From: Mycobacterium sp. UM_WGJ
GTDB lineage: Bacteria; Actinomycetota; Actinomycetes; Mycobacteriales; Mycobacteriaceae
Assembly (NCBI RefSeq): GCF_000455125.1
Contig: NZ_AUWR01000044.1
Coordinates: 1 to 43,171 of the forward strand
Length of the DNA stretch: 43,171 nt
Direction: 5' to 3'
Under the pieces are notes generated by a model that did not search any database, was not told the DNA's origin, and saw only the letters and a program-made list of their open reading frames with translations. The position numbers were made by a program, and so were the translations under genes. Below, piece after piece: positions 7,138 to 17,754 of the stretch. Positions within the stretch are counted from its first letter, which is position 1. The number at the start of each line of letters is the position of its first letter.

Positions 7138-9068
7138 ACCGCAGACAGGTCCCAGCGGCCCTGGCCGAGCAGCTCCAGCACGTGCTTGTGGTGCTGGCGC
7201 ACCGTGTGCCGGTGGCTCACGCTGACCAGGATGGTGTCGGGCAGCTCGGAGCGCAGCAACCGGTACAGCGTCAGTTCCAGGCCTTCGTCGAGCGCCGATG
7301 TCGACTCGTCGAGGAAGGCAGCCTTGGGCCGCGTCAACAGGATTCGGGCGAATGCCACCCGCTGCTGCTCACCGGGCGAGAGCACCTTGGCCCAATCCTC
7401 GACGTCGTCGAGCCGGTCGACGAGATTCGGCAGCGACACCTTGACCAACGCCTCGGTGATCTCGGCATCGGTGACCTCGCCGGCCGACAGCGGGTAGGAC
7501 ACCACCGCTCGCAGATCACCCAGCGGGATGTAGGGCAGCTGCGAGATGAACATCGTGGCGTTGACCGCATCGGGGCGCCGCAGGGTTCCCGACGCGTACG
7601 GCCACAACTGGGCCAGGCTGCGCAGCAGCGTCGTCTTGCCACTGCCCGATGGTCCGGCGATCATCAGCGCATCACCGACGCCCAGCTGCACATCGAGCGC
7701 CTCGATCAGCGGGACACCCTCGGGGTTGCGCACCTCGACGCCCTCCAGCGCCACCGTGCCGTCCGGGCTGGGCTTGACCAGCAGCTCGGGAAGATCGCGG
7801 GCCTCGCGGTTGGCCTCCACCAGGCCGTGCAGACGAATGATCGACGCCCGGTAACCGGCGAAGTTGTCGTAGGCGTTGCGGAAGAACGACAGGGAGTCAG
7901 AGATATTGCCGAACGCCGACGCGGTCTGCGCCACCCCGCCGAACATGATCTGTCCGGAGAACAGTCGCGGCGCCTGGATCACCCAGGGCAGCGGCACGAT
8001 CGCCTGGCTCACCGACAGGTTCCAGCCGGCGAATCCGATGGTCCGGTTCACGAAGTTCAGATAGTTGGCGATGATCGCCCGGAACCGCGTCCGCAGCTGG
8101 ACCCGCTCGGCCAGCTCGCCCCGGTAGAACGCCACCGACTCGGCGGCGTCGCGCACCCGCACCAGCGCGTACCGGAAGGCGGCGTTGGTGAGCTCATTGC
8201 GGAAGCTCAACCGGATCAGCGGACGGCCGATCCAGAACGCGACAATGGTCGCGATGGCCACATAAGCCAGCACGATCAAAAACATCGCCCGCGGGATGTC
8301 GAACCCGAACACGGTCAGCGTGCCCGACAGGTTCCACAGGATGGCGGTGAACGACACCACCGTGACCATGGACTGGACGGCACCGAACAACAGCGTGCTG
8401 CCGGTGCCGTTGGACGGTGCGTTGACGTTGGCGCCGTTGCCCGCGGTGAAGATGTCGATGTCCTGCTGAATACGCTGATCCGGGTTGTCGATGGCGCCTT
8501 CGATGGCTTCGCCGACGGCCGGGTCAAGCGGTGTCTTGACGAAGTGGGCCCGGTAGTAGGCCCGCCCGTCCAACCAGTCCCCGGTCAGGCGGTCGGTGAG
8601 CCAGATGCGCCAGTTCACCATGAAGTGCTGGGTCAGATAGATGTCGAGCATCACCCGCGCCACGTGCAGCACGGCCATCAGGCTGAAGATGCCGATCGAC
8701 ATCCAGAATCCGTGTACGCCGGACTGTTTGATGGCCTCGTCCCCGCCGGCGGCGCCCTGGAAGGCGGTCTGCAGCGACGAGTACATGTCGTTGCCCTGGA
8801 AGCTGAACAACACGTTGAGCCGGACCGCGGTGATCACCGACAGCAGCAGCACGCCCAGCATCAGCCAGACACGCAGGCTGTCCCGCCCGGTGAAGTAGGC
8901 GCCGCTGATCTCCCAGAACTGGCGTCCCCATCGGGTGCTGACCCGCAGCAGGGCCGCCACTGCCAGCACGCTCACGGCGCTGATGGTCCAGGCCAGTGCG
9001 ATCCACACCAGCGAATCGGGCAGCGCGTGCCCCCAGTCGATGGACGGATTGAACAGCTTCGAGTCCAC
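7134..9068 (-). CDS. bacA: ABC transporter, SbmA/BacA-like importer (Rv1819c-like)
   Basis: The 644-residue protein fuses a SbmA/BacA-type membrane domain (about 1-430, several hydrophobic helices) to an ABC ATPase. The ATPase shows Walker [10 protein letters not shown] (472-480), signature LSPGEQQR (563-570), Walker B AAFLDE (to Glu588) and switch His619 (SVSHR). In M. tuberculosis Rv1819c imports vitamin B12 and hydrophilic compounds such as bleomycin, working as a homodimer in the inner membrane. The gene stands alone, convergent with the flavoprotein gene and divergent from secA2 across 183 bases. The ilvG gene that I recall next to it in M. tuberculosis is absent. Confidence 0.92.
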   Translation of the reverse strand: MDSKLFNPSIDWGHALPDSLVWIALAWTISAVSVLAVAALLRVSTRWGRQFWEISGAYFTGRDSLRVWLMLGVLLLSVITAVRLNVLFSFQGNDMYSSLQTAFQGAAGGDEAIKQSGVHGFWMSIGIFSLMAVLHVARVMLDIYLTQHFMVNWRIWLTDRLTGDWLDGRAYYRAHFVKTPLDPAVGEAIEGAIDNPDQRIQQDIDIFTAGNGANVNAPSNGTGSTLLFGAVQSMVTVVSFTAILWNLSGTLTVFGFDIPRAMFLIVLAYVAIATIVAFWIGRPLIRLSFRNELTNAAFRYALVRVRDAAESVAFYRGELAERVQLRTRFRAIIANYLNFVNRTIGFAGWNLSVSQAIVPLPWVIQAPRLFSGQIMFGGVAQTASAFGNISDSLSFFRNAYDNFAGYRASIIRLHGLVEANREARDLPELLVKPSPDGTVALEGVEVRNPEGVPLIEALDVQLGVGDALMIAGPSGSGKTTLLRSLAQLWPYASGTLRRPDAVNATMFISQLPYIPLGDLRAVVSYPLSAGEVTDAEITEALVKVSLPNLVDRLDDVEDWAKVLSPGEQQRVAFARILLTRPKAAFLDESTSALDEGLELTLYRLLRSELPDTILVSVSHRHTVRQHHKHVLELLGQGRWDLSAV

Positions 9069-9251
9069 TGCCGATGTCTCCTTGCCGTCCGTATCGCCGC
9101 AATCGCGTCGCGGCCGGTATCCGAATCGGGAAATCCCGTGCGAAACCTACCGCAGCAGTGCGGCGTCGTGCCGGATAAGCATGGCCCGGCAGCCCGCCGA
9201 CGCGACGGTGCCCCCGGCTTGCGAGCGACGGCCACCGCGTACCGTTGTGCT

Positions 9252-11612
9252 GTGGCTAACACCTCCAAGACTGTCTCCGGAACGCGAACCAAGTCGGGTC
9301 GGCTCAGCGGGAAATTCTGGAAACTGCTGGGCGCCAGCACCGAGAAGAACCAGAGTCGTTCGATGGCCGAGGTCACCGCGGCCGGCGAGTACGCCAAGAA
9401 GGCCGCTGGGCTCGATGACGAGCAGCTGCGCAAAGCCGCGCAACTGCTCAAACTCAAGGAGCTGGCCGACGCCTCCGACATCCCGCAGTTCTTGGCGATC
9501 GCCCGGGAAGCCGCCGAGCGCAGTATCGGGCAGCGTCCGTTCGACGTTCAGCTGCAGGGCGCACTGCGGATGCTGGCCGGGGATGTCGTCGAGATGGCCA
9601 CCGGCGAAGGCAAGACGCTCTCCGGTGCGATCGCTGCCGCCGGATACGCCATCGGTGGCCGGCACGTGCACGTGGTCACCATCAACGACTACCTCGCGCG
9701 TCGCGACGCCGAATGGATGGGTCCGCTGCTGGAGGCTCTGGGGGTCACCGTCGGGTGGATCACCGAAGAGTCCACGGCGGCCGAGCGTCGCGCGGCCTAC
9801 CAGTGCGATGTCACCTACGCATCGATCAATGAGATCGGCTTCGACGTGCTGCGTGACCAGTTGGTCACCGACGTCGACGATCTGGTCTCGCCCAACCCGG
9901 ATGTGGCGCTGATCGACGAAGCCGACTCGGTGCTGGTCGACGAGGCGCTGGTGCCGCTGGTGCTGGCCGGCACCACCCACCGGGAGACGCCCCGGATGGA
10001 GATCGTCGAGCTGGTCGGGCGGCTCAAACCCGGCGTGGACTACGACTCCGACGAGGACCGGCGCAACATCCACCTCACCGAGGTGGGCGCGAACAAAGTC
10101 GAGAAGGCGCTCGGTGGCATCGACCTGTACTCCGAGGAGCACGTGGTCTCCACGCTGACCGAGGTCAATGTCGCCCTGCACGCGCATGTGCTGTTGCAGC
10201 GCGACGTGCACTACATCGTCCGCGACGGCAAGGTGCAGTTGATCAACGCCTCGCGCGGCCGGATCGCGGCCTTGCAGCGCTGGCCGGACGGCCTGCAGGC
10301 CGCGGTGGAGGCCAAAGAAGGCATCGAGACCACCGAGACCGGCGAGGTGCTCGACACCATCACGGTGCAGGCGCTGGTCAATCGGTATCCGACCGTGTGC
10401 GGTATGACCGGTACGGCGTTGGCGGCCGGCGAGCAGTTGCGGCAGTTCTATCAGTTGGGGGTCTCGCCGATCCCGCCGAATATGCCCAACATTCGCGAAG
10501 ACGAGGCGGACCGGGTCTACATCACCGCCGCGGCCAAGAACGACGCCATCGTGGCCCACATCGTCGAGGTGCACGCCACCGGGCAGCCGGTGCTGGTCGG
10601 CACCCACGATGTCGCCGAGTCCGAGGAACTGTACGAGCGGCTGCGCAAGCGCGGTGTCCCGGCGGTGGTCCTCAACGCCAAGAACGACGCCGAAGAAGCC
10701 ACGGTGATCGCCGAGGCCGGCAAGCTCGGGGTGGTCACGGTGTCCACCCAGATGGCCGGCCGCGGCACCGACATCCGCCTGGGCGGCTCCGAAGAGGCTG
10801 ATCACGACGCGATCGTCGAGCTGGGCGGCCTGCACGTCATCGGCACCGGGCGCCAGCACACGCAACGCCTCGACAACCAGTTGCGGGGCCGGGCCGGTCG
10901 TCAGGGCGACCCGGGATCGTCGGTGTTCTTCTCCAGCTGGGAAGACGACGTCGCCGCGACCAACCTGGAAGCCAACAAGCTGCCGACCGAGACCGACGAC
11001 GACGGTCGGATCCTGAGCCCGAAGGCCTCCGGCCTGCTCGACCACGCGCAGCGCATCGCCGAGGGCAAGCTGCTCGACATCCACGCCAACACCTGGCGGT
11101 ACAACCAGCTGATCGCCCAGCAGCGCGCGATAATCGTGGAGCGGCGCAACACGCTGCTGTCCACCCCGGCGGCTCGCGAGGAGCTGGCCGAGCTCACCCC
11201 GAAGCGCTACGCGGAGTTGAAGGACCAGCTGGGGCAAGACGGGCAGGACGGCGAAGCCAAGCTGGAGAAGATCTGCCGGCTGATCATGCTCTACCACCTG
11301 GACCGCGGCTGGGCCGACCACCTCGCCTACCTGGCCGACATCCGCGAGAGCATCCACCTGCGTGCCCTGGGCCGGCAGAACCCGCTCGACGAGTTCCACC
11401 GGTTGGCGCTGGATGCGTTCGCCTCACTGGCCGCCGACGCCATCGAGGCGTCCCAGCAGACGCTGGAGACCTCGGACTCGATCGAATCCGAGCCGGGGAT
11501 CGACCTGTCGAAGCTGGCCCGGCCCACCTCGACGTGGACCTACATGGTTCGCGACAACCCGCTGAGCGACGACAGCATGGATGCGCTGAGCCTGCCCGGG
11601 ATCTTCCGCTAG
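9252..11612 (+). CDS. secA2: Accessory preprotein translocase ATPase SecA2
   Basis: The protein of about 786 residues is closely similar along its length to mycobacterial SecA2, the ATPase that exports a small set of proteins, including some without signal peptides. Walker A is ATGEGKT (116-122, Lys121), and the DEAD-type box is DEAD at 222-225. The product is shorter than SecA1 and lacks a C-terminal zinc-binding tail, ending in LSLPGIFR. The GTG at 9252 was chosen because homology begins soon after it. TACCGT at 9240-9245 could be a -10 giving a leaderless mRNA, since no SD is visible. A much longer in-frame extension upstream runs antisense to the ABC gene and was rejected. pgsA2 follows after 9 bases. 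Confidence 0.95.
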   Translation: MANTSKTVSGTRTKSGRLSGKFWKLLGASTEKNQSRSMAEVTAAGEYAKKAAGLDDEQLRKAAQLLKLKELADASDIPQFLAIAREAAERSIGQRPFDVQLQGALRMLAGDVVEMATGEGKTLSGAIAAAGYAIGGRHVHVVTINDYLARRDAEWMGPLLEALGVTVGWITEESTAAERRAAYQCDVTYASINEIGFDVLRDQLVTDVDDLVSPNPDVALIDEADSVLVDEALVPLVLAGTTHRETPRMEIVELVGRLKPGVDYDSDEDRRNIHLTEVGANKVEKALGGIDLYSEEHVVSTLTEVNVALHAHVLLQRDVHYIVRDGKVQLINASRGRIAALQRWPDGLQAAVEAKEGIETTETGEVLDTITVQALVNRYPTVCGMTGTALAAGEQLRQFYQLGVSPIPPNMPNIREDEADRVYITAAAKNDAIVAHIVEVHATGQPVLVGTHDVAESEELYERLRKRGVPAVVLNAKNDAEEATVIAEAGKLGVVTVSTQMAGRGTDIRLGGSEEADHDAIVELGGLHVIGTGRQHTQRLDNQLRGRAGRQGDPGSSVFFSSWEDDVAATNLEANKLPTETDDDGRILSPKASGLLDHAQRIAEGKLLDIHANTWRYNQLIAQQRAIIVERRNTLLSTPAAREELAELTPKRYAELKDQLGQDGQDGEAKLEKICRLIMLYHLDRGWADHLAYLADIRESIHLRALGRQNPLDEFHRLALDAFASLAADAIEASQQTLETSDSIESEPGIDLSKLARPTSTWTYMVRDNPLSDDSMDALSLPGIFR

Positions 11613-11621
11613 GGGGTCGGT

Positions 11622-12224
11622 ATGACTGTCGGCTCCGGCTCCGATCGCGTTGAGGACCGGGTGCTCACCGTGCCCAACGTGATCAGCCTGGCTCGCCTCG
11701 GCCTGATCGGCGTTTTTCTTTATCTGCTGCTGATCGCGCGGGCCGACGGACCGGCAGTGGCGACCCTGATGCTCAGCGGTGCCTCCGACTGGGCGGACGG
11801 CAAAGTGGCTCGCCTGTTCAACCAGTACTCGACGCTGGGGGCGCTGCTCGACCCGGCGATCGACCGGCTTTACATGCTGGCGATTCCGGTCGCATTCGGC
11901 GTGCGGGGTTTGGTGCCCTGGTGGATCATCGGCGTGCTGCTGGCCCGGGATCTGCTGCTTGCCGCCACCCTGCCGGCGCTGCGTAGCCGGGGACTGACCG
12001 CGCTGCCGGTGACCTACGTGGGCAAGGCGGGCACCTTCGCGCTGATGTCGGCGTTTCCGCTGATCCTGCTGGGGCAGTGGGATCAGCTGTGGAGCCGCGT
12101 GGTGCTCTCGGCCGGCTGGGCCTTCCTGATCTGGGGCCTGGGCATGTACCTGTGGGCGTTCGTGCTGTATCTGGTCCAGGTGAGACTGGTGGTCCGCACC
12201 ATGCCGAAGGTTGCCGGTGGCTGA
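11622..12224 (+). CDS. pgsA2: CDP-alcohol phosphatidyltransferase PgsA2
   Basis: The 200-residue membrane protein contains the full CDP-alcohol phosphotransferase motif, D56xxD59G60xxA63R64 followed by G73xxxD77xxxD81. The Asp residues bind the metal ions and activate the alcohol. Several transmembrane helices fill the rest. It is the Rv1822 counterpart, annotated as PgsA2 or a CDP-diacylglycerol-glycerol-3-phosphate transferase; its actual head group is not certain. The SD AGGGGGT lies directly before the ATG, 9 bases after secA2. It overlaps the next gene, so the secA2-pgsA2-DUF881 set is probably one operon. Confidence 0.93.
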   Translation: MTVGSGSDRVEDRVLTVPNVISLARLGLIGVFLYLLLIARADGPAVATLMLSGASDWADGKVARLFNQYSTLGALLDPAIDRLYMLAIPVAFGVRGLVPWWIIGVLLARDLLLAATLPALRSRGLTALPVTYVGKAGTFALMSAFPLILLGQWDQLWSRVVLSAGWAFLIWGLGMYLWAFVLYLVQVRLVVRTMPKVAGG

Positions 12225-13146
12225 GCCGTTTTTCGCGCTGAGTGGCTACGACTCTCAGGGGGCGGGCGCCCACGAGGCCGGCAGGCCCCGGAAATTCGCG
12301 GTGCCGTCTTTGCTGCGCTCCCTGTTGTCCGAACATCTCGACCCCGGCTACGCCGCGGCGGCAGCCCGGCGTGCACGCCGCACCGCACCCCCCGCTGCCA
12401 CCGCCCGGGTCGCGGGGTGGGCATGGGAGGCGGCGGCGGCGTTGCTGGTGGCGGCGGTGTTCGCCGTCGCGGTGGCGCAGGCCCGGTCGGTGGCTCCCGG
12501 GGTGCACGACGCCCAACAGGTGCTGGCGACGAATGTCCGCGCGGCCGAAGCCGTCACCGGGAGGCTGGCCGACAAACGGGAGACCTACGCCAACCGAGTC
12601 GACGAGTTGCGCCGGCACCGGCTGGCCGACGACGCCCAGGGCCAGCGGGTGTTGGCCGGCCTGGACGCGCTCAGCCTGGAGGCCGCCGGCACGCGGGTGA
12701 GCGGCCCCGGGCTCACCGTCACCGTCACCGACCCCGGAGCCGGGCGGAATCTCTCCGATGCCTCCAAACAGAGGGTGTCGGGCAGTCAGCAGATCATCTT
12801 GGACCGCGACCTCCAGCTGGTCGTCAACTCGCTGTGGGCCAGCGGGGCCGAGGCGATCGCCGTCGGAGACGTCCGCATCGGGCCCAACGTCACGATCCGG
12901 CAGGCCGGCGGAGCCATCCTGGTCGACAACAAACCGATCAGCAGTCCCTATTCGCTGCAAGCCATCGGGCCGCCCCGCGAACTGCGCGACACCTTCGACC
13001 GCAGCCCCGGGCTGTACCGGCTAAGGCTGTTGGAGGCGTCCTACGGGGTGGGGGTTCGGGTCGACGGGCGCAGCTCGGCCGACCTCACGCTGCCGGCCGG
13101 CTCGGTGCGAGATGTCCGGTTTGCCAAACAGATAGGGGCGTCGTGA
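12217..13146 (+). CDS. DUF881 membrane protein (Rv1823-like)
   Basis: The protein of about 309 residues has a basic, disordered cytoplasmic N-terminus, one transmembrane helix at about 68-88, a coiled-coil stretch at about 98-145 and a DUF881 domain to the end ([32 protein letters not shown]). DUF881 proteins occur beside DUF1290 proteins near division genes in Gram-positive bacteria; the exact role is unknown. The GTG at 12217 (AAGG upstream) is preferred over a TTG six bases earlier. It overlaps pgsA2 by 8 bases. Confidence 0.88.
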   Translation: MAEPFFALSGYDSQGAGAHEAGRPRKFAVPSLLRSLLSEHLDPGYAAAAARRARRTAPPAATARVAGWAWEAAAALLVAAVFAVAVAQARSVAPGVHDAQQVLATNVRAAEAVTGRLADKRETYANRVDELRRHRLADDAQGQRVLAGLDALSLEAAGTRVSGPGLTVTVTDPGAGRNLSDASKQRVSGSQQIILDRDLQLVVNSLWASGAEAIAVGDVRIGPNVTIRQAGGAILVDNKPISSPYSLQAIGPPRELRDTFDRSPGLYRLRLLEASYGVGVRVDGRSSADLTLPAGSVRDVRFAKQIGAS

Positions 13147-13234
13147 CGCAAGCTAGCGCTGCGGGTCGTGACTTGGCCGGCTTGGCCGTCGTGGCCCGCA
13201 CGGATCCGGTTCGGGAGGCTGGAGTGATGTCGCA

Positions 13235-13567
13235 ATGATCGGTATCGCCGCGCTCATCGCCGGCATCGTCTTGGGACTGCTCTTTCACCCCAGCGTGCCG
13301 GAGGTGGTTCAGCCCTATCTGCCGATCGCCGTGGTGGCCGCGCTGGACGCCGTGTTCGGCGGCCTGCGTGCCTACCTGGAGCGGATCTTCGATGCGAAGG
13401 TGTTCGTCGTGTCGTTCGTCTTCAACGTTCTGGTGGCCGCTCTGCTGGTCTACCTCGGTGACCAGTTGGGGGTCGGCACCCAGCTGTCCACCGCGATCAT
13501 CGTGGTGCTGGGCATTCGCATCTTCGGCAACGCGGCGGCGCTGCGGCGACGGCTGTTCGGGGCCTGA
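13235..13567 (+). CDS. DUF1290 small basic membrane protein (Rv1824-like)
   Basis: This 110-residue protein is almost entirely hydrophobic. It has three likely helices (about 2-18, 25-45 and 55-95) and ends in the basic tail RIFGNAAALRRRLFGA. It matches the 'small basic protein' family (DUF1290), found between two DUF881 genes across Gram-positive bacteria. The SD GGAGTG is at 13221-13226. An 88-base gap without a gene separates it from the DUF881 gene before it. Confidence 0.9.
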   Translation: MIGIAALIAGIVLGLLFHPSVPEVVQPYLPIAVVAALDAVFGGLRAYLERIFDAKVFVVSFVFNVLVAALLVYLGDQLGVGTQLSTAIIVVLGIRIFGNAAALRRRLFGA

Positions 13568-13572
13568 CACAC

Positions 13573-14346
13573 ATGAGTAGCGCCGATCCGGCATCGCACG
13601 GCCGTCACGAGCTGCCGCAGCCACCTGCTCGGAACGGTGTGCCGCCGCCCCGCGGCCGTTCCGGACCGGTGTTCAGCGTGCTGGGGATGCTGTTGTGTCT
13701 GCTGCTGGGCGTGGCGATCGTCACTCAGGTCCGCCAGAACGACTCCGAGGACGCGCTGGAGACGGCCCGCCCCGCTGACCTACTGGTGCTGCTGGATTCG
13801 CTGCGCCAACGCGAGGCCACCCTCAACACCGAAGTCGCCGAACTTCAGCAGACGCTCAACGCCCTGCAGGAGTCCGGCAGCAGCGACCAGGCCGCCATCG
13901 AAAACGCCCAGGCGCGGTTGGCCGCGCTGGCGATCATGATCGGCACCGTGGGCGCCGCCGGTCCCGGCGTGGTGATCACCGTGGACGATCCGACCCGCGG
14001 GGTGGCGCCCGAGACCATGCTCGACGTGATCAACGAACTGCGGGCAGCCGGTGCCGAGGCGATGGAGGTCCGCGACGGCACCAAGGCAGTGCGCATCGGG
14101 GTGGATTCGTGGGTTGCGGGCACGCCCGGTGCGCTGGAGTTCGACGGCACGGCTCTGGCGCCCCCGTATTCGGTTCTGGCGATTGGGGATCCCCCCACCC
14201 TGGCGGCCGCGATGAACATTCCCGGCGGGGCCGTCGACAGCGTCAAGCGGCTTGGCGGCGCCATGGCGGTGCAGCAGGCCGACCGTGTTCAGGTGACCGT
14301 GTTGCGACAACCGAAACCCCGCCAATACGCTCAGCCAGTCAAGTGA
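13573..14346 (+). CDS. DUF881 membrane protein (Rv1825-like)
   Basis: The 257-residue protein has the same plan as the gene two positions upstream: a Pro-rich N-terminus, one transmembrane helix at about 33-52, a coiled coil at about 74-125 (heptad-rich [20 protein letters not shown]) and a DUF881 domain containing [11 protein letters not shown] and YSVLAIGDP. It starts 5 bases after the DUF1290 gene. The two DUF881 proteins probably flank or bind the DUF1290 protein in one membrane complex; this is inferred from the fixed gene order. Confidence 0.9.
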   Translation: MSSADPASHGRHELPQPPARNGVPPPRGRSGPVFSVLGMLLCLLLGVAIVTQVRQNDSEDALETARPADLLVLLDSLRQREATLNTEVAELQQTLNALQESGSSDQAAIENAQARLAALAIMIGTVGAAGPGVVITVDDPTRGVAPETMLDVINELRAAGAEAMEVRDGTKAVRIGVDSWVAGTPGALEFDGTALAPPYSVLAIGDPPTLAAAMNIPGGAVDSVKRLGGAMAVQQADRVQVTVLRQPKPRQYAQPVK

Positions 14347-14374
14347 GCCCGACAGCGCAAGGAGCACCATCACC

Positions 14375-14788
14375 GTGAGCTCGGAAAGTTTAGTTCCAGC
14401 CGACCTGTACTACACCGCTGAGCACGAGTGGGTTCACCGCACCGGCCCGGACACCGTCCGCGTGGGCATCACCGACTTCGCGCAGGCCGCCCTCGGTGAC
14501 GTGGTCTTCGTGCAGCTGCCCGCAGCGGGCACCGGGGTCACCGCCGGAGAGGCCTTTGGCGAGGTGGAGTCGACCAAGTCGGTCTCGGACCTCTACGCAC
14601 CGATCACCGCATCGGTGAGCGCGGTCAACGCCGAACTGGACGCCAACCCGCAGTTGGTGAACTCCGACCCCTACGGCGCCGGCTGGCTGCTGGAACTTCA
14701 GGTGGCGAACGCGGATTCGGCGGCGCTGGACCAAAGTCTGGCGGGGCTGCTGACCGCCGACGCCTACCGGGCGACGTTGTCGGAATGA
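14375..14788 (+). CDS. gcvH: Glycine cleavage system H protein
   Basis: The 137-residue protein carries the lipoylation site [15 protein letters not shown] with Lys68. It shuttles the aminomethyl group from the P protein (GcvB, encoded at 19650 in this window) to the T protein and passes electrons to the L protein. The GTG start is preceded by AAGGAG (14359-14364). It sits at the end of the DUF881 cluster, well away from gcvB, as in M. tuberculosis. The lipoyl swinging arm and the N-terminal AEHEW segment are intact. Confidence 0.96.
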   Translation: MSSESLVPADLYYTAEHEWVHRTGPDTVRVGITDFAQAALGDVVFVQLPAAGTGVTAGEAFGEVESTKSVSDLYAPITASVSAVNAELDANPQLVNSDPYGAGWLLELQVANADSAALDQSLAGLLTADAYRATLSE

Positions 14789-14963
14789 CGATTGTTAGCC
14801 TGCCTGCCGGGACACGCTGGGCATCCGGCGACACGATCCCGCGGTGCGGGGGACATGACGGACCGCTGCGCGGTACGGTCGACTCAACGATTCAGGGTTG
14901 GGCGCAAGACATGTCCGGCGGGCGCGACCAGGTAGCAGAACAGCGGCCAGTGAGGAGTAGCGG

Positions 14964-15449
14964 GTGACGGAGAAGGACCCGGCAACGGGGCAAGACCAGG
15001 CAGGCGATGAGGTCACGGTGGAAACCACATCGGTTTTCCGCGCCGACTTCCTGAACGAACTCGACGCTCCCGCGCAGGCGGGCGGCGAGAGCCTGACCTC
15101 GGGTGTTGAAGGACTCCCCGTGGGTTCGGCGCTGCTGGTGGTCAAGCGCGGTCCCAATGCCGGATCGCGGTTCCTGCTCGACCAACCGGTCACCGCGGCC
15201 GGTCGGCACCCCGACAGCGACATCTTTCTCGACGACGTCACGGTGAGTCGTCGTCACGCCGAGTTCCGGCTGGAGGGCAACGAGTTTCAGGTTGTCGACG
15301 TCGGCAGCCTCAACGGGACCTATGTCAACCGGGAGCCGGTTGATTCGGCGGTCCTGGTCAACGGCGACGAGGTGCAGGTCGGCAAGTTCCGGCTGGTGTT
15401 CCTGACCGGCCCGAAGACGGGTGAGACCGAGGCCGGGCCGGGCAGCTGA
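14964..15449 (+). CDS. garA: FHA-domain metabolic regulator GarA
   Basis: The 161-residue protein has an N-terminal VETTS motif with Thr21 and Thr22, the sites phosphorylated by PknG and PknB in mycobacteria. An FHA domain at about 52-146 has the phosphopeptide-binding residues Arg81 (GRHPDSD), Ser95-Arg-Arg-His98 and Asn117-Gly118. Unphosphorylated GarA restrains alpha-ketoglutarate decarboxylase and NAD-glutamate dehydrogenase and activates glutamate synthase; phosphorylation locks its own FHA domain. The GTG start has GAGGAG at 14952-14957. The 175-base gap before it probably holds its promoter. Its stop overlaps the next start by one base. Confidence 0.97.
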   Translation: MTEKDPATGQDQAGDEVTVETTSVFRADFLNELDAPAQAGGESLTSGVEGLPVGSALLVVKRGPNAGSRFLLDQPVTAAGRHPDSDIFLDDVTVSRRHAEFRLEGNEFQVVDVGSLNGTYVNREPVDSAVLVNGDEVQVGKFRLVFLTGPKTGETEAGPGS

Positions 15450-16186
15450 TGACCGCGCCTGACAGCCCTGACCTGGCCGGGATGTCAATCGGAGCGGTGC
15501 TGGACCTGCTTCGGCCGGATTTTCCCGACGTCACGGTCTCCAAGATTCGTTTCCTGGAAACCGAGGGGCTGGTCATGCCGCAGCGGGCGGCGTCGGGCTA
15601 TCGCCGATTCAGTGCGTACGACTGCGCACGGCTGCGCTACGTGCTGACCGCACAACGCGACCAGTACCTGCCGTTGAAGGTGATCAAGGCGCGGCTGGAC
15701 GCCGAACCCGATGGCGCGCTGCCGTCCCCGGAGTCGCCGTACCCCACCCCACGACTGGTGTCGGCCGGCGGCGAGACCGCCCACGGCGCGACGGCGCTGC
15801 CCGCGCCGCCGCGGCAGGTGCGGCTGAGTCGGGAGGATCTGCTGCAGCGTTCCGGCGGCGACGACGCGCTGCTGACGGCATTGGTCAGGGCGGGCGTGAT
15901 CAGCGCCGGGCCGGGTGGGCTGTTCGACGAGCACGCCGTGGTGATCGTCCAGTGCGCGCGGGGGCTGGCCGACTACGGCGTGGAGCCGCGGCACCTGCGT
16001 GCTTTCCGCTCTGCGGCCGACCGGCAGTCCGACCTGATCGCCCAGATTGCGGGCCCGCTGGTCAAGGGGGGCAAGGCGGGGGCACGCGACCGGGCCGACG
16101 ACCTGGCGCGCGAGGTCGCGGCGCTGGCGATCGCGTTACACACCGCGCTGCTCAAGTCCTCGGTACACGACGTACTGCACGGCTGA
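15449..16186 (+). CDS. MerR-family transcription regulator (Rv1828-like)
   Basis: The 245-residue protein has an N-terminal MerR winged helix-turn-helix at about 10-80 ([33 protein letters not shown]). A longer C-terminal region, about 115-245, is not the usual metal-binding tail. No Cys cluster for metal sensing is present. It is read from TGATG overlapping garA, so the two are translationally coupled. The gene is conserved at this site in mycobacteria. Its effector and targets cannot be read from the sequence. Confidence 0.9.
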   Translation: MTAPDSPDLAGMSIGAVLDLLRPDFPDVTVSKIRFLETEGLVMPQRAASGYRRFSAYDCARLRYVLTAQRDQYLPLKVIKARLDAEPDGALPSPESPYPTPRLVSAGGETAHGATALPAPPRQVRLSREDLLQRSGGDDALLTALVRAGVISAGPGGLFDEHAVVIVQCARGLADYGVEPRHLRAFRSAADRQSDLIAQIAGPLVKGGKAGARDRADDLAREVAALAIALHTALLKSSVHDVLHG

Positions 16187-16310
16187 GGACTAGACTTCGC
16201 CTCGTTGGCTCGTTGCGCGCCATCCGGTTGTCCGACCGGGGGTTTCGCGACGAGTCAGACTGGGACGACAAGGACTTGGGACAGACGCGAACGCGGAGGG
16301 CTGACTGGAG

Positions 16311-16805
16311 ATGGGTGAAGTACGCGTGGTCGGCATCCGCGTCGAGCAGCCGCAGAACCAGCCGGTGCTGCTGCTGCGCGAAGCCGATGGTGATCGATAT
16401 CTCCCGATCTGGATCGGACAGGCCGAAGCCGCCGCCATCGCCCTGGAGCAACAGGGCGTGGAGCCCGCCCGGCCCCTGACGCACGACTTGATCCGTGACC
16501 TGATCGGCGCGCTCGGGCATTCGCTCAAGGAGGTCCGGATCGTCGACCTGCAGGAGGGCACGTTCTACGCCGACCTGATCTTCGACCGCGACATCACGGT
16601 GTCGGCGCGCCCGTCGGACTCGGTGGCCATCGCGTTGCGGGTGGGTGTTCCGATTTTCGTCGAAGAGGCGGTGCTGGCCGAGGCGGGCCTGCTGATCCCC
16701 GATGAGGGCGACGACGAGACCAGCGGCGCGGTGCGCGAAGACGAGGTGGAGAAGTTCAAGGAATTCCTCGATAGCGTGTCGCCCGACGATTTCAAAGCAA
16801 CCTGA
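16311..16805 (+). CDS. DUF151 bifunctional nuclease-family protein (Rv1829-like)
   Basis: The 164-residue protein matches the DUF151/bifunctional nuclease family: LLREADGDRYLPIWIGQAEA, then ARPLTHDLI and SARPSDSVAIALRVG. Some members degrade DNA or RNA. The acidic C-terminus (EGDDETSGAVREDEVEKF) is typical of actinobacterial members. It sits between two MerR-type genes, an order I recall as conserved in mycobacteria, with a 124-base gap on the 5' side. Confidence 0.9.
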   Translation: MGEVRVVGIRVEQPQNQPVLLLREADGDRYLPIWIGQAEAAAIALEQQGVEPARPLTHDLIRDLIGALGHSLKEVRIVDLQEGTFYADLIFDRDITVSARPSDSVAIALRVGVPIFVEEAVLAEAGLLIPDEGDDETSGAVREDEVEKFKEFLDSVSPDDFKAT

Positions 16806-17038
16806 CCCGGCGCGGCGGACTCAGCCTCGTCACAGATCCGTTTCATCTCTCTGCCGTCGACGCGACACGCCCGAACGAAAGCAACACGCGCAAAACGCGG
16901 CCCCCATACTTGAACCACGGCGGGAACAACTGCACGGCAGCTCGTCGGACGGCGTATGCTCACGACCAACTCGGGCAAGAGCAAACGCGGCCACTGGCCA
17001 GTCAGTGGCAACGAGCGCGATCGGCGAGAGGAAGCAGC

Positions 17039-17674
17039 GTGGGCGACCAACCGGGGCAGGAACAGCTGGACTTCACGGGTCAGTCCGACCAGGGCGACCG
17101 TCAGGTCCCGGCGGCCCCTTCCAGCGCCGGCCAACCCGTACAGGGCGGCTTGTTCCCGGACGACTCGGTTCCCGACGAACTCGTCGGTTACCGCGGCCCC
17201 AGCGCCTGTCAGATCGCCGGCATCACCTACCGCCAGCTCGACTACTGGGCCCGTACCTCGCTGGTGGTGCCCTCCATCCGGGGCGCGGCCGGCTCCGGTA
17301 GCCAGCGGTTGTACTCGTTCAAAGACATTCTGGTGCTCAAGATCGTCAAGCGGCTCCTGGACACCGGCATCTCGCTGCACAACATCCGGATCGCCGTCGA
17401 CCACCTTCGCGAGCGCGGTGTCCAGGATCTGGCCAACATCACGCTGTTCTCCGACGGCACCACTGTGTACGAATGCACCTCGGCTGAGGAGGTCGTCGAC
17501 CTGCTGCAGGGCGGTCAGGGCGTGTTCGGCATCGCGGTGTCAGGCGCGATGCGCGAGCTGACCGGCGTGATCTCCGACTTCCCCGGGGAGCGCGCCGACG
17601 GCGGCGAGTCGATCGCCGCGCCGGAAGACGAGCTGGCCAGCCGCCGCAAGTTCCGCGACCGCAAAACCGGCTAG
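17039..17674 (+). CDS. resR: MerR-type regulator ResR (Rv1830-like)
   Basis: The 211-residue product (GTG at 17039, GAGGAA upstream) has a disordered Gln/Pro-rich N-terminus to about residue 45. A MerR-like DNA-binding domain at about 50-128 follows (GPSACQIAGITYRQLDYWARTSLVVPS). A C-terminal dimer or effector region ends in SRRKFRDRKTG. The M. tuberculosis counterpart, Rv1830, has been called ResR because clinical mutations in it are linked to post-antibiotic regrowth. An in-frame extension upstream to 16910 has no SD and low-complexity content, so the shorter start is preferred. Confidence 0.9.
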   Translation: MGDQPGQEQLDFTGQSDQGDRQVPAAPSSAGQPVQGGLFPDDSVPDELVGYRGPSACQIAGITYRQLDYWARTSLVVPSIRGAAGSGSQRLYSFKDILVLKIVKRLLDTGISLHNIRIAVDHLRERGVQDLANITLFSDGTTVYECTSAEEVVDLLQGGQGVFGIAVSGAMRELTGVISDFPGERADGGESIAAPEDELASRRKFRDRKTG

Positions 17675-17726
17675 AAATCACCGCCGCGACGTCGGCATTG
17701 CGGTCGAAACCCGTTGCGGTGCATTG

Positions 17727-17754
17727 CTTTTATTCGACAGCTTTTATTCGACAG
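17727..17754. repeat. 14-bp tandem duplication across the TetR stop codon
   Basis: CTTTTATTCGACAG occurs twice head to tail (17727-17740 and 17741-17754). The second copy contains the end of the minus-strand TetR gene and its TAA stop; the first copy is just beyond it. It looks like a simple slippage duplication. Confidence 0.9.

Noticed and set aside
7182-9251. In-frame extension of secA2 upstream by 690 codons
   Set aside because: It is antisense to the complete BacA-like ABC gene, and its composition (Gln/Arg/His-rich) is that of a GC-driven shadow. Similarity to SecA2 begins only after the GTG at 9252.
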